A DNA stretch of 64,000 nt from Spirochaetales bacterium. GTDB taxonomy: Bacteria; Spirochaetota; Spirochaetia; SZUA-6. Shown here one piece after another: positions 1-8,553 of this stretch. Both the position numbers and the translations under genes were made by a program. The notes under the pieces were generated by a model, which saw nothing but the letters and a program-made list of their open reading frames with translations, was not told the DNA's origin and did not search any database. Position 1 is the first letter of the stretch; every line of letters starts with the position of its first letter. Location of the stretch: assembly GCA_027021365.1 (NCBI GenBank), contig JALUUM010000032.1, positions 124,001 through 188,000 on the forward strand. The letters are read 5' to 3'.

Positions 1-198
1 TTTCGAGGAAGCAATGAAGGCAAGATTGAGATTGCAAGGCGGTTTCAAAATATTCAGGCTGCTTATGAGTTTCTAACTAAGGGAAAAGAATGGAAACCGG
101 ATTTTGACTTGAATATGAAAAGGGATGAAAAGAGAGACCCGCCAAATGCCGACAATGATTGGGCATACTTTCTCTGGTGGAAGGACAAGTTTTTCTGA
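1..198 (+). CDS. C-terminal part of an unidentified protein (possible J-domain relative)
   Basis: Frame 1 is open from the window edge to a TGA at 196-198, giving the last 65 residues of a protein whose start lies outside. Residues about 9-25 (ARRFQNIQAAYEFL) resemble the last helices of a J domain, where a Phe-x-x-Ile-x-x-Ala-Tyr-x-x-Leu pattern is usual. The rest is polar, with a Trp-rich end (LWWKDKFF). The J-domain idea is inference from one short helix; the HPD motif, if present, would be upstream. The stop codon lies inside a palindromic sequence. Confidence 0.5.
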   Translation, partial: FRGSNEGKIEIARRFQNIQAAYEFLTKGKEWKPDFDLNMKRDEKRDPPNADNDWAYFLWWKDKFF

Positions 199-219
199 CA
201 CCTGTCAGTGCCTGGTGTC
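195..219. repeat. Two overlapping, mutually exclusive palindromes
   Basis: CTGACA (195-200) pairs perfectly with TGTCAG (203-208) across a 2-base loop. GACACC (197-202) also pairs perfectly with GGTGTC (214-219) across 11 bases. The two hairpins share bases, so only one can form at a time. The element overlaps the stop codon of the upstream gene and is not followed by a run of T, so it is not a typical intrinsic terminator. It resembles dispersed REP-type palindromes, but only one copy was noticed in this window. Confidence 0.35.
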
Positions 220-325
220 CGTGTATTGGGGGGTAAAAATTCTTTGTTTTTTCAATTCCATATACTTATATTTGTCTCTATATAGTAATAACTAAATCTT
301 TTTATACTAAGAGAGGTATTTACAA

Positions 326-1123
326 ATGAGCAGTGATTTCAATAGTGTCCGCATCGGAACGGATGGCAACCAGTTTGACAATATAAAAAACAGGATTCTC
401 GTTCTTTCCGGCAAGGGCGGAGTCGGAAAAAGCACCTTTGCCGCCAATCTGGCAATAGCCCTTGCATTGAAAGGCAAGAATGTGGGACTGATGGACATTG
501 ATATGCACGGACCCAGCATTCCAAGGATACTGGGACTTCAGGGAGAAAAGGTTTATGGCAGTGAAGGCTCCATAATTCCTACGAAGTACAGGAAAAATCT
601 GAAGGTAATGTCTGTCGGATTCTTTACAGAGGCGGATGATGCAGTAATCTGGCGCGGCCCTATGAAACATAACGTGATCAAGCAATTCTTGAATGACGTA
701 GTATGGGAAGAACTTGACTACATGGTGATAGACTCTCCACCGGGAACTGGCGATGAACCTCTCTCTATAGCTCAGATCCTGGGCGCCGGAACGAAGGCGA
801 TCGTAGTAACGACACCGCAGGATATCTCCGTATCCGATGTCAGAAAGTCTGTCAGTTTCTGTAAGCAAGTGTCACTGGATATACTTGGGGTGGTTGAGAA
901 CATGAGCGGCTTTGTTTGTCCCCACTGCGGTAAGCGAACCGATATATTCAAATCCGGAGGAGGGGAAAAGATGGCCACCGATATGGGTATTCCTTTCCTC
1001 GGTCGAATACCCATCGATCCCAAGGTAGTGGAATACTCGGATGCAGGGACTCCCTATATAGAAGAGGTAAGAGATTCCGAGACGGCAAAAGCATTTGACG
1101 AAATTATTGCAAAGATAGTGTGA
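326..1123 (+). CDS. mrp: Mrp/NBP35-family iron-sulfur cluster carrier ATPase
   Basis: 265 residues. Members of this P-loop family (Mrp/ApbC/Nbp35) bind an Fe-S cluster and deliver it to apoproteins in the cytoplasm in an ATP-dependent way. The deviant Walker A motif GKGGVGKS is at residues 29-36 and carries the signature first lysine. A MDIDMHGPS stretch and the SPPGTGDE motif follow, with a CxxC pair (CPHC) near residue 195 for the bridging cluster. The N-terminal MIP18/DUF59 domain found in many Mrp proteins is missing. The start at 326 has a GAGAGG Shine-Dalgarno (SD) sequence about 10 bases upstream. It faces the Rrf2-cysK operon tail to tail. Confidence 0.93.
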   Translation: MSSDFNSVRIGTDGNQFDNIKNRILVLSGKGGVGKSTFAANLAIALALKGKNVGLMDIDMHGPSIPRILGLQGEKVYGSEGSIIPTKYRKNLKVMSVGFFTEADDAVIWRGPMKHNVIKQFLNDVVWEELDYMVIDSPPGTGDEPLSIAQILGAGTKAIVVTTPQDISVSDVRKSVSFCKQVSLDILGVVENMSGFVCPHCGKRTDIFKSGGGEKMATDMGIPFLGRIPIDPKVVEYSDAGTPYIEEVRDSETAKAFDEIIAKIV

Positions 1124-1162
1124 AGTCTATTACGAGATGGTTTGATACGGATATGTCAGTTT

Positions 1163-1621
1163 TCAGATAGAGAAATCGTGGCCAGCTTTAATCTCATCGT
1201 AATATTTTTGCCCGGTCTCGTTGAGGATATCCTGTAATGTGAGATTTGCAAGAAAATCTTCTATCAGATCTGAAAATCTCTGCCATACTTGAGAAATCGA
1301 GCAATTATCCTCCCTTTCACACCTTTCTGTAGCTTTCTTATCGGTACAGGGAACAGGAAAGGTGCTTTCCCCGACTGCATCGAGGATATCCTTAATAGAA
1401 ATCTCGGAAGCTTTCTTGTTCAAAACAAATCCACCGCCGGGACCTCTAAGTGAACGGATCAAGCCAGATTTTTTCAGCTTAAAGAAGATTTGTTCCAGAA
1501 ATTCGGGAGAGATACCCTCTTCCTGTGAAATTTTTTTAATTGATACCGGTCTGTTTTGGTATGAAGCTGCCAGGTTCAAAACTGCCCGGACTCCATACCT
1601 TCCTTTTGTAGTTAATCTCAT
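1163..1621 (-). CDS. Rrf2-family transcriptional regulator (IscR/CymR type)
   Basis: 152 residues. An N-terminal winged helix (residues 1-80, starting MRLTTKGRYGVRA) matches the Rrf2 family, with the glycine-rich wing RGPGGGF near 59-65. Three cysteines (C92, C101, C107) sit where IscR binds its [2Fe-2S] cluster, so cluster sensing is plausible; CymR-type regulators of cysteine metabolism lack these ligands. The start codon overlaps the cysK stop (ATGA), so the two genes form an operon and are probably translationally coupled. Genetic linkage to cysteine synthase suggests control of cysteine or Fe-S supply, probably including its own operon (inference). Confidence 0.88.
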   Translation of the reverse strand: MRLTTKGRYGVRAVLNLAASYQNRPVSIKKISQEEGISPEFLEQIFFKLKKSGLIRSLRGPGGGFVLNKKASEISIKDILDAVGESTFPVPCTDKKATERCEREDNCSISQVWQRFSDLIEDFLANLTLQDILNETGQKYYDEIKAGHDFSI

Positions 1622-2544
1622 TCTAATAACCCCGTAGTTAAATATTTGTCCGCACTATCCGGAAATATGACGACAATAAGTTTTCCCTCATTCTCTTTCT
1701 TTTTTGCAATAAGTCGGGCAGCCCAGGCGGCAGCACCCGAAGAGATACCGGCAAATATTCCCTCTTTTTTTGCAAGTTCCCTTGCACATTCAAACGCATC
1801 TTCGTCTTTTACCCTAATGATATCATCAATTATATCTGTTTCCAATACCTTGGGAATAAATCCTGCACCAATACCCTGAATCTTGTGTTTCCCCGGCTCA
1901 CCGCCGGAAAGTACAGGTGAGTCATCCGGTTCTACTGCTATGACCCGTACAGTGTTCTTTTTTTTCTTCAGGTATTTGCCAACCCCCGTAATAGTTCCGC
2001 CTGTACCCACACCGGCAACAAAAATATCTACATCGCCGCCGCTATCTTCCCATATTTCAACCCCGGTAGTCTTCTCATGTGCTTCGGGATTGGAGGGGTT
2101 GTTGAATTGTTGCGGCATGAAAGCATTGTCATACTGTTCTACCAATTCTTCTGCCTTTTCAATAGAGCCTTTCATTCCGTCTTCGCCCGGAGTTATTATA
2201 AGTTCTGCTCCATAGGCTTTTAGTACCCTTCTTCGCTCATGGCTCATCGTATCCGGCATGGTAAGAATAAGTCTATATCCCTTTACGGCAGCTATGCATG
2301 CGAGGCCAATTCCGGTATTGCCACTCGTTGGTTCAATTATGGTGTCTCCGGGTTTCAGAAAGCCTCTCTTCTCCGCGTCGAGAATCATATTGAGGGCAAT
2401 CCTGTCCTTTACACTTCCCGCCGGGTTGAAAAATTCAAGTTTTGCTGCAACTCTGCCGGGAAGTTCTCCCATAAAGCGGTCAAGATAGACAAGGGGGGTC
2501 TTCCCCACGAGCTCGGTTACGTCACCAGATATTCTTTTTCTCAT
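1618..2544 (-). CDS. cysK: Cysteine synthase (O-acetylserine sulfhydrylase)
   Basis: 308 residues. This PLP enzyme converts O-acetylserine plus sulfide to cysteine in the cytoplasm. The PLP lysine is K46 in NPAGSVKDR. The TSGNTGIG loop that binds the substrate carboxylate and phosphate, and the GVGTGGTITG motif, are both present. The frame is open up to 2655, but I place the start at 2544: it has AGGA 7-8 bases upstream and begins at the usual family N-terminus (MRKRISGDVTELVGKTPL), while the longer version adds 37 atypical residues. It is the first gene of an operon with the Rrf2 regulator. Confidence 0.93.
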   Translation of the reverse strand: MRKRISGDVTELVGKTPLVYLDRFMGELPGRVAAKLEFFNPAGSVKDRIALNMILDAEKRGFLKPGDTIIEPTSGNTGIGLACIAAVKGYRLILTMPDTMSHERRRVLKAYGAELIITPGEDGMKGSIEKAEELVEQYDNAFMPQQFNNPSNPEAHEKTTGVEIWEDSGGDVDIFVAGVGTGGTITGVGKYLKKKKNTVRVIAVEPDDSPVLSGGEPGKHKIQGIGAGFIPKVLETDIIDDIIRVKDEDAFECARELAKKEGIFAGISSGAAAWAARLIAKKKENEGKLIVVIFPDSADKYLTTGLLE

Positions 2545-2588
2545 ATATTTTCCTAATGATGATATAATTAATATTTTGGGAACAATAC

Positions 2589-2630
2589 ATTTACGTAAAT
2601 TAATATAAAACTTGTTATTAATAATGTCAA
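2589..2630 (-). promoter_or_regulatory. cysK promoter with palindrome at the expected transcription start
   Basis: On the minus strand, TTGACA (2630-2625), a 17-base spacer and TATATT (2607-2602) form a near-consensus sigma-70 type promoter pointing at cysK, with an expected start near 2595. A perfect 12-base palindrome ATTTACGTAAAT (2589-2600) covers that start and is a possible repressor site. The leader is about 50 bases. Confidence 0.55.
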
Positions 2631-2650
2631 ACAGTTGCCTATAATAATTT

Positions 2651-2681
2651 AACAAAATTGTAATATATATACGATTTTGTT
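2651..2681. promoter_or_regulatory. Inverted repeat upstream of cysK, candidate Rrf2 operator
   Basis: AACAAAATTGTA (2651-2662) and TACGATTTTGTT (2670-2681) form 12-base arms with one mismatch around a 7-base AT-rich spacer. The centre lies about 70 bases upstream of the predicted cysK start of transcription and about 60 upstream of the nitroreductase -35. A two-fold symmetric site is what a dimeric Rrf2 regulator would bind. The assignment to the neighbouring regulator is inference. Confidence 0.45.
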
Positions 2682-2723
2682 TATCTTATTATATAGCTAT
2701 TCCTGACATGAAATTACATTAAA

Positions 2724-2752
2724 TTGACAACTCCATAACCTTCTTCTACAAT
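2724..2752 (+). promoter_or_regulatory. Promoter of the nitroreductase gene
   Basis: TTGACA (2724-2729), a 17-base spacer and TACAAT (2747-2752) match the sigma-70 consensus closely and lie 27 bases before the start codon at 2780. Confidence 0.6.
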
Positions 2753-2779
2753 GTTGAATCAAATAGAGGAGGCTGGGGA

Positions 2780-3292
2780 ATGGATGTTTACCAGGCAATA
2801 AGGTATAGGAAGAGTGTAAGGGCATACATGGAAAAACCCGTGGAGAAGGAAAAACTTGTCAGGATTATAGAAGCGGCTAGGCTTGCACCTTCTGCCGGTA
2901 ACAGACAGGAGTGGAGATTTGTCGTCGTTACCGATACGGATACAAGGAAAAGGTTGGCATATGAGGCGTCAGGACAATCATTTATGGCAGAGGCTGCGGT
3001 AATAATAGCATGCTGTGCTGAAACGGACGGTCACGTAATGCGGTGCGGTCTTCCCAGTTACCCGATCGATGTCGCAATTGCAATCGACCATATCACCCTT
3101 GCAGCCGTTGCCGAAGGTCTGGGAACATGCTGGATCGGTGCCTTTGATGTTGACAAAACAAGGAAGATTCTTGGTATTCCTCCGGAAATAAGGGTGGTGG
3201 AGCTACTTACCCTTGGTTACCCCTTGGATCCTCTTCCCAAAAAGAAATCCAGACTGCCCGTTGAAACTATCGTCCATTATGAAAAGTGGTAA
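2780..3292 (+). CDS. Nitroreductase-family flavoprotein
   Basis: 170 residues, the usual length for a small NAD(P)H- and FMN-dependent nitroreductase-fold enzyme. The N-terminal RYRKSVRAY and SAGNRQEW stretches are FMN-contacting motifs of the family, and the C-terminal GLGTCWIGAF segment is also typical. The natural substrate cannot be read from sequence. A strong SD sequence (GAGGAGG) precedes the ATG. The last 14 bases overlap the start of the next gene, so the pair is probably co-translated. Confidence 0.87.
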   Translation: MDVYQAIRYRKSVRAYMEKPVEKEKLVRIIEAARLAPSAGNRQEWRFVVVTDTDTRKRLAYEASGQSFMAEAAVIIACCAETDGHVMRCGLPSYPIDVAIAIDHITLAAVAEGLGTCWIGAFDVDKTRKILGIPPEIRVVELLTLGYPLDPLPKKKSRLPVETIVHYEKW

Positions 3293-4238
3293 AACCTTTG
3301 AAACTCGAAAACCAACAGTGATAATTCCCTATGACGGCCCACGTTACGATGGAAGGTGTAATGATGTAGTATTGTACCTCCGCCCGGAAACGAACGGCGT
3401 GATGGTAGAAAGCATCCTTTTCAGGGTTATAAAGAACAAGGCTCTCTATAGGAAGAATATCAAAATCTGTTACCTTGCCAACCTTCCCGGTGATTTCATT
3501 ATACGGAACAGGATAATAGAGCGGCATTACTCCGTAAGGATTTATTTTGCCGTAAACGGAAAGGGAGCCTTCACACCTTTCATGAAGAAACGTTTTGAAG
3601 AATTCTTCGGTCAATCATTCAGAGAGGCTAAAATAGTGGGTGCATTTGAAGCATTGAAGGTACTGAATATTGGCTATGATGAGCTTTTCAATCTCTGGGT
3701 TCCCAGGGAAAGTATACTGACCATTGATGGACAGATCATCAAACGCTACAGGGATCTTTACATCGTAAACTATGATATCCCGGCGATTCTCCACAAGAAC
3801 AATAACCGTACGGATATTGCAGTAATGATTTTCCGCTCCACATTGGGAAGTGAGATATTCAGGAAGATGATTAACGAGATGGCTTTTGAGTTTATAGAAG
3901 AGAAGATTTTAAATCCTGAAAAGCCGCTTAGCAGGATATTTCATTATTCCAAGGGACCCTTCGAGCAGGTTCTGGATGGTATGGGCTACATTTATAAACC
4001 TGATTCCGAACACATACCTTATAGGGAGATAAGCTTTTACAGATATCTCCTTGAAAGAGGGCTGAGTGAGAAACTGATAGAGGGTATTATTAGCCACCCC
4101 ATCGTTCAGGTGAAGTCGAAGGATAATCGAAAGGTAGAAGATTCCATATTCACATACACTGCATGGATGGATTATCAGGAGGCCTATTCCGTTCTGGACA
4201 GGATCATTGCTCAGCCGCTTCCTATCACTCCACTTTGA
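3279..4238 (+). CDS. Conserved protein of unknown function
   Basis: 319 residues, not recognised. It is a soluble protein with no signal peptide or membrane segment, rich in aromatic and basic residues, with a C-terminal helical half. The frame is open from 3213, but the ATG at 3279 overlaps the end of the nitroreductase gene in a typical coupling arrangement, so I chose it. The 3' end overlaps the convergent symporter gene by 14 bases. No catalytic motif stands out. Confidence 0.72.
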   Translation: MKSGKTFETRKPTVIIPYDGPRYDGRCNDVVLYLRPETNGVMVESILFRVIKNKALYRKNIKICYLANLPGDFIIRNRIIERHYSVRIYFAVNGKGAFTPFMKKRFEEFFGQSFREAKIVGAFEALKVLNIGYDELFNLWVPRESILTIDGQIIKRYRDLYIVNYDIPAILHKNNNRTDIAVMIFRSTLGSEIFRKMINEMAFEFIEEKILNPEKPLSRIFHYSKGPFEQVLDGMGYIYKPDSEHIPYREISFYRYLLERGLSEKLIEGIISHPIVQVKSKDNRKVEDSIFTYTAWMDYQEAYSVLDRIIAQPLPITPL

Positions 4239-5589
4239 ATTCCCCTTTTGCAGACCTTTTCCGGATAGCAACATCGACGAGAGCAATGAGAAGGGAAATC
4301 CCCAGCGCTGAAAGAACGAGTGTATCGGAATGAAGCAGTTTGCCCGTTAGTGCAATAGTTCCGCCTGCAATTATCGATAAAAAGGCAGCCACGGGCCTTA
4401 TGGGACGTCCGGCCAGGGCAAATATCAGGGGAACTGCCAGTCCTCCGGTGAATATAGTGTAGCCAAGAAGCAAGGACTGAATGATACCGCCTGAAAAAAG
4501 AGAGACCAGAATGCAAAGGATTCCTGCTACGGCGGTAAGTATCCTGTATTTGATGCTTTTCTCTTCCCTAATGCCAATGACATCGACCGATACTATTGCC
4601 GAGAGGGTTAGGAGTGTGGTATCTGCTGAGGATAGGAAAGCGGAGAGAAGAGCAACTACGGTAAGGGCACCGAAAAAACCGGGAAGAACATGCCTTATCA
4701 GGAGGGGAAAGGCACCTTCGCTCTGCTGTCCGGGGAATAGGGCTCTTGCCTCGATTCCGATACCACTTATGAGAAATGCCAGGGGAATAATGGTGATTAT
4801 CGTTATGATTATACCTTTCTTTGCTGTTTTTTCATTCTTGCTGCAGAATACTCTGGAAATCATATCGGGGCCTATCATGTAGGTTGTTCCCACTATTAAA
4901 ATCATGAAGACAAGGTCTTTCAAGGGGAATGCCTCCGACACGGGAAAGGAGAAAAATACAGGTCCCACTGCTTCCCTTATTCCCACAATTCCGCCTGCCT
5001 TGAAAAGTGCGAAGATGAAGGCGGTAACTATGCCACCTATAATCAAAATCATCTGAAGCAGGTCTGTTTTTATTACAGAAACCTGTCCTCCTGCAACGGT
5101 GTACGCTGTGAATACCAGACCACTGAGTATTATCCATGTTTTAATGCTGGTGCCCGAAAAAAATATTGAGAGGAGCTGTCCGGAAGCATTTATCTGTGCG
5201 GCAACGATACCGAGCCAGGCAGCCGCAATAAGGATCGAAGAGAGTTTCCTAACCCCCATGCCGTACCATGAACCCAGAAGTTCGGGCAGGGTATAGACAG
5301 GACGACTCTTTATCCTATTCACAAAAAGAGGAAGGAAGATCAAACCGAAAACACCGACCAAAAGCCACCATGCACCGGTTAAACCCCGTGCATAGGAGAG
5401 GCCTGCCATTCCCATTGTGCTTGACCCTCCGACTATCGTTGCCGTGAGAGAACCCCAGGTACTGGATATTCCCGTTTTCCTCCCTGCGACGAGGTATTGA
5501 GAAGCGGTAGACGTCCTGAATATGCCTGCGATACCAATTCCTATTACTGCCAGAAAGAAAATTACTATAAGAGCTACTGTTATACTCAT
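4225..5589 (-). CDS. Sodium:solute symporter family transporter
   Basis: 454 residues, strongly hydrophobic with about 12-13 membrane segments. The N-terminal region (SQYLVAGRKTG followed by STWGSLTATIVGGSS) and the later LSAFLSSADTTLLTLSA segment are characteristic of the SSS/PutP family, which couples Na+ entry to uptake of small solutes. The SSADT serines match the conserved Na+-site region. The substrate cannot be told from sequence. The promoter lies so close to the start codon that the leader would be at most about 2 bases. Confidence 0.87.
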   Translation of the reverse strand: MSITVALIVIFFLAVIGIGIAGIFRTSTASQYLVAGRKTGISSTWGSLTATIVGGSSTMGMAGLSYARGLTGAWWLLVGVFGLIFLPLFVNRIKSRPVYTLPELLGSWYGMGVRKLSSILIAAAWLGIVAAQINASGQLLSIFFSGTSIKTWIILSGLVFTAYTVAGGQVSVIKTDLLQMILIIGGIVTAFIFALFKAGGIVGIREAVGPVFFSFPVSEAFPLKDLVFMILIVGTTYMIGPDMISRVFCSKNEKTAKKGIIITIITIIPLAFLISGIGIEARALFPGQQSEGAFPLLIRHVLPGFFGALTVVALLSAFLSSADTTLLTLSAIVSVDVIGIREEKSIKYRILTAVAGILCILVSLFSGGIIQSLLLGYTIFTGGLAVPLIFALAGRPIRPVAAFLSIIAGGTIALTGKLLHSDTLVLSALGISLLIALVDVAIRKRSAKGEFKVE

Positions 5590-5597
5590 AGACCTCT

Positions 5598-5626
5598 ATA
5601 TAACTTAATAGGTAGTTATCTGTCAA
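5598..5626 (-). promoter_or_regulatory. Symporter promoter, almost leaderless
   Basis: Minus strand TTGACA (5626-5621), a 17-base spacer and TTATAT (5603-5598). The -10 hexamer ends 9 bases before the A of the ATG at 5589, so transcription would begin at or within 2 bases of the start codon. A GAGG lies between them and could act as a SD sequence only if transcription started further upstream. Confidence 0.5.
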
Positions 5627-5627
5627 C

Positions 5628-5656
5628 TTGACCGAGGCGAAAGGCATCAATATAAT
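5628..5656 (+). promoter_or_regulatory. gltX promoter
   Basis: TTGACC (5628-5633), a 17-base spacer and TATAAT (5651-5656). Its -35 sits one base from the -35 of the divergent symporter promoter, so the two promoters are back to back. Confidence 0.6.
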
Positions 5657-5712
5657 CACCGTATTCCCCGTGTAATTCGGGCAAAATATACTGAGCAATT
5701 TTTGAGGTTGAA

Positions 5713-7182
5713 ATGAAAGTCAGAGTGAGGTATGCACCATCTCCTACCGGTTTTCAACATATCGGGGGAGTACGGACGGCACTGTTCAACTACCTCTTTG
5801 CAAGGGCAAATGGCGGAAGCTTTATCCTGAGGATAGAAGATACGGACAGAACCCGTTATATGGAGGAGGCTCTTCAGGATATCTATGAGACCTTCGATTG
5901 GCTCGGTTTCAGGTGGGACGAAGGACCGGATGTAGGGGGAGACTATGGCCCTTACTTCCAATCACAGCGTCTGGAACTCTACAGGAAGTATGCCAGGAAA
6001 CTTGTCGATTCGGGAAATGCGTATTATTGCTATTGCTCCCCGGAGAGACTTGCAAGGATAAGAAAGATTCAGCTTGTAAACAAGATGGCTCCCGGTTACG
6101 ACAGGCATTGCAGGAACCTGACCGATGATGAGAGGAGAGAGTACGAGGAGAAGGGAGTTACACCGGTGATTCGCTTTAAAGTGCCACTGGAGGGAAAGAC
6201 CCTCTTTAGAGACAAGCTGCTCGGTGAAATCGAGACTCCCAATGAGGATATAAACCCTGATCCTGTGTTACTCAAATCGGATGGTTTCCCGACCTATCAC
6301 CTTGCCAATGTAATCGATGACCATTTCATGGAGATAAGTCACATTATGCGTGCTCAGGAATGGATTCCCTCGGGTCCGTTGCATGTCCTCCTCTACAGGG
6401 CTTTCGGCTGGGAACCGCCAGAGTACTGTCACCTTCCAATGGTAATGGGTAAGGACGGACAGAAACTTTCAAAGAGGCATGGTGCAACGAGCCTGCGGGA
6501 ATTCAGGCATCAGGGTTACCTGCCCGAAGCTCTCATCAACTATATTGCTCTGCTGGGATGGTCCTACAACGATACGAGAGAAATATTCAGCCTGAAGGAA
6601 TTGGAATCGATTTTCACTCTGGAGAGATTGAACAAAGCTCCGGCAGTTTTCGACTACAAGAAACTGGAATGGTTCAACGGGATATATATAAGAAAGAAAA
6701 AACCGGAGGAGCTCAAGGAATTGATCCTTCCCTATCTGATAGAGGATGGTGTGGTTTCCGATCCGCCTACAGGAGAAGAGTATCGTATCATCGAAGGTGC
6801 AATACCACTGATTCAGGAAAGAATGAGGCGTCTTACAGATGCTCCCAATCTTGTAAGGTTTCTCTTTAGAGAGATAGAGGAATACAGTATCGATGATGTC
6901 ATTCCTAAGAAACTGGACAGGGAGAAGACACTTAAAGTATTGAAAGCAGTGAGGGAGCTCCTGATAGATTTTGACAAACATTCGGATGAGGATAATGAGA
7001 TGCGTTTCAGAGAGCTTGCCGAGAGTTTGGGTTGCAAGCTCGGTGATGTGCTTATGCCCCTTAGGGTTGCCATTACCGGTACCAGGGTTTCACCACCCCT
7101 CTTCGGGTCGATAAAACTACTCGGTCTGGAAAAATCCCTCCGGCGTGTCGATACGGTGATAAAACAGCTCGAAACAACTTGA
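5713..7182 (+). CDS. gltX: Glutamyl-tRNA synthetase
   Basis: 489 residues, normal for a class I GluRS charging tRNA-Glu (and tRNA-Gln in organisms using the amidotransferase route). The HIGH-type motif occurs in PSPTGFQHIGG near residues 8-18 and the KMSKS-type motif as KLSKRHG near residue 251. The region between carries the GluRS tRNA acceptor-binding domain, and the C-terminal helical part is the anticodon-binding half. SD GAGG precedes the ATG. It heads a run of three synthetase genes. Confidence 0.96.
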   Translation: MKVRVRYAPSPTGFQHIGGVRTALFNYLFARANGGSFILRIEDTDRTRYMEEALQDIYETFDWLGFRWDEGPDVGGDYGPYFQSQRLELYRKYARKLVDSGNAYYCYCSPERLARIRKIQLVNKMAPGYDRHCRNLTDDERREYEEKGVTPVIRFKVPLEGKTLFRDKLLGEIETPNEDINPDPVLLKSDGFPTYHLANVIDDHFMEISHIMRAQEWIPSGPLHVLLYRAFGWEPPEYCHLPMVMGKDGQKLSKRHGATSLREFRHQGYLPEALINYIALLGWSYNDTREIFSLKELESIFTLERLNKAPAVFDYKKLEWFNGIYIRKKKPEELKELILPYLIEDGVVSDPPTGEEYRIIEGAIPLIQERMRRLTDAPNLVRFLFREIEEYSIDDVIPKKLDREKTLKVLKAVRELLIDFDKHSDEDNEMRFRELAESLGCKLGDVLMPLRVAITGTRVSPPLFGSIKLLGLEKSLRRVDTVIKQLETT

Positions 7183-7212
7183 AAAAACAAAATAATAAAA
7201 CGGAGTAGCAGA

Positions 7213-8553
7213 ATGAGTGAATCTGTAGTTACAATGGAAAAGCTTGTTTCCCTATGCAAGAGAAGGGGATTCATATTTCAATCGAGTGAAATATACGGTG
7301 GTCTTTCTTCTGCCTGGGATTATGGCCCACTTGGAGTGGAGCTTAAGAAGAGAATACAGAATTTCTGGTGGAAGGAGATGACTCAGCTCAACGACAATAT
7401 CGTGGGAATAGATGCGGCAATCATGATGCATCCTCGTGTATGGGAGGCTTCGGGCCATGTCGAAAATTTTCACGACCCCATGGTGGATTGCAAGAAGTGT
7501 AAGCTCAGGTTCAGGGCTGACCAGATTCCGGAGGAAAATCTGAAGAATCATGTATGCCCCGAATGCGGGGGCGAACTTACCGAACCAAGGCAGTTCAACC
7601 TCATGTTCAAGACTCACATGGGCCCGGTGGAAGACGATTCATCGATCGTTTACCTAAGGCCGGAGACCGCTCAGGGTATCTACGTCAATTTCAAGAATGT
7701 GCTTCAGACGAGCAGGTTGAAGATACCCTTTGGCATAGCGCAGGTCGGAAAAGCCTTCAGGAATGAAATAACCACAAAGAATTTCATATTCAGAACATGT
7801 GAATTCGAACAGATGGAAATGCAGTATTTCATACGTCCCGATGAGGATGAGAAGTGGTTCGAATACTGGAAGGAAAAACGCTTCGAATATTACGTGAAGC
7901 TTGGAATAAGGAGGGAAAACCTGCGTTTTCATCAACACGGTCCGGATGAACTGGCTCATTATGCGAAAAAAGCCTTCGACATCGAGTACAATTTTCCCTT
8001 CGGATGGAAGGAACTGGAAGGTATCCACAACAGGACAGATTACGATCTCAAACGTCACATGGAATACTCGGGGAAAGACTTGAGCTATCTGGACGATATC
8101 AATCGCGAGAGGTTTGTACCCTACATAATCGAGACTTCTGCGGGTCTTACAAGAACGGTACTTGTTGTTTTGAGTGATGCATATGATGAAGAAACGGTAG
8201 AGGGAGAAAAAAGAGTTGTTTTGAGATTTCATCCCATCATTGCACCGATTACCGTTGCCGTATTTCCCCTTGTAAAGAAGGATGGTCTTGCCGATCTTGC
8301 CCGTTCGATAGAAAAGAATCTGCGTGAGCATTTTACAACTTTCTACGATCAGGGCGGAGCGATTGGGAGACGTTACAGGAGGCAGGACGAAGTTGGCACT
8401 CCCTTTTGTATAACGGTGGACTACCAGACAAAGGAAGATAATACCGTTACCCTGCGTTTCAGAGATTCCATGGAGCAGGTGAGGGTGAAGATTAATGAGA
8501 TACCTTCGAGAATAAACGATGAGATTAAAAACTATAGGGGGAAGGAAAGTTGA
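7213..8553 (+). CDS. glyS: Glycyl-tRNA synthetase (dimeric, single-chain class II type)
   Basis: 446 residues, the single-polypeptide GlyRS found in Gram-positives, eukaryotes and some other bacteria rather than the separate alpha and beta subunits of Escherichia coli. N-terminal features (RRGFIFQSSEIYGG, YGPLGVELK) and the RPETAQGIYVNF segment of the class II core are clear. Two CxxC pairs near residues 95-120 could bind zinc. The C-terminal anticodon-binding domain ends at the stop. That stop overlaps the TTG start of tyrS. Confidence 0.95.
   Translation: MSESVVTMEKLVSLCKRRGFIFQSSEIYGGLSSAWDYGPLGVELKKRIQNFWWKEMTQLNDNIVGIDAAIMMHPRVWEASGHVENFHDPMVDCKKCKLRFRADQIPEENLKNHVCPECGGELTEPRQFNLMFKTHMGPVEDDSSIVYLRPETAQGIYVNFKNVLQTSRLKIPFGIAQVGKAFRNEITTKNFIFRTCEFEQMEMQYFIRPDEDEKWFEYWKEKRFEYYVKLGIRRENLRFHQHGPDELAHYAKKAFDIEYNFPFGWKELEGIHNRTDYDLKRHMEYSGKDLSYLDDINRERFVPYIIETSAGLTRTVLVVLSDAYDEETVEGEKRVVLRFHPIIAPITVAVFPLVKKDGLADLARSIEKNLREHFTTFYDQGGAIGRRYRRQDEVGTPFCITVDYQTKEDNTVTLRFRDSMEQVRVKINEIPSRINDEIKNYRGKES

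Noticed and set aside
7183..7212. T-box leader for glyS or tyrS
   Set aside because: The gaps before these genes are 30 bases or less, too short for a T-box RNA.
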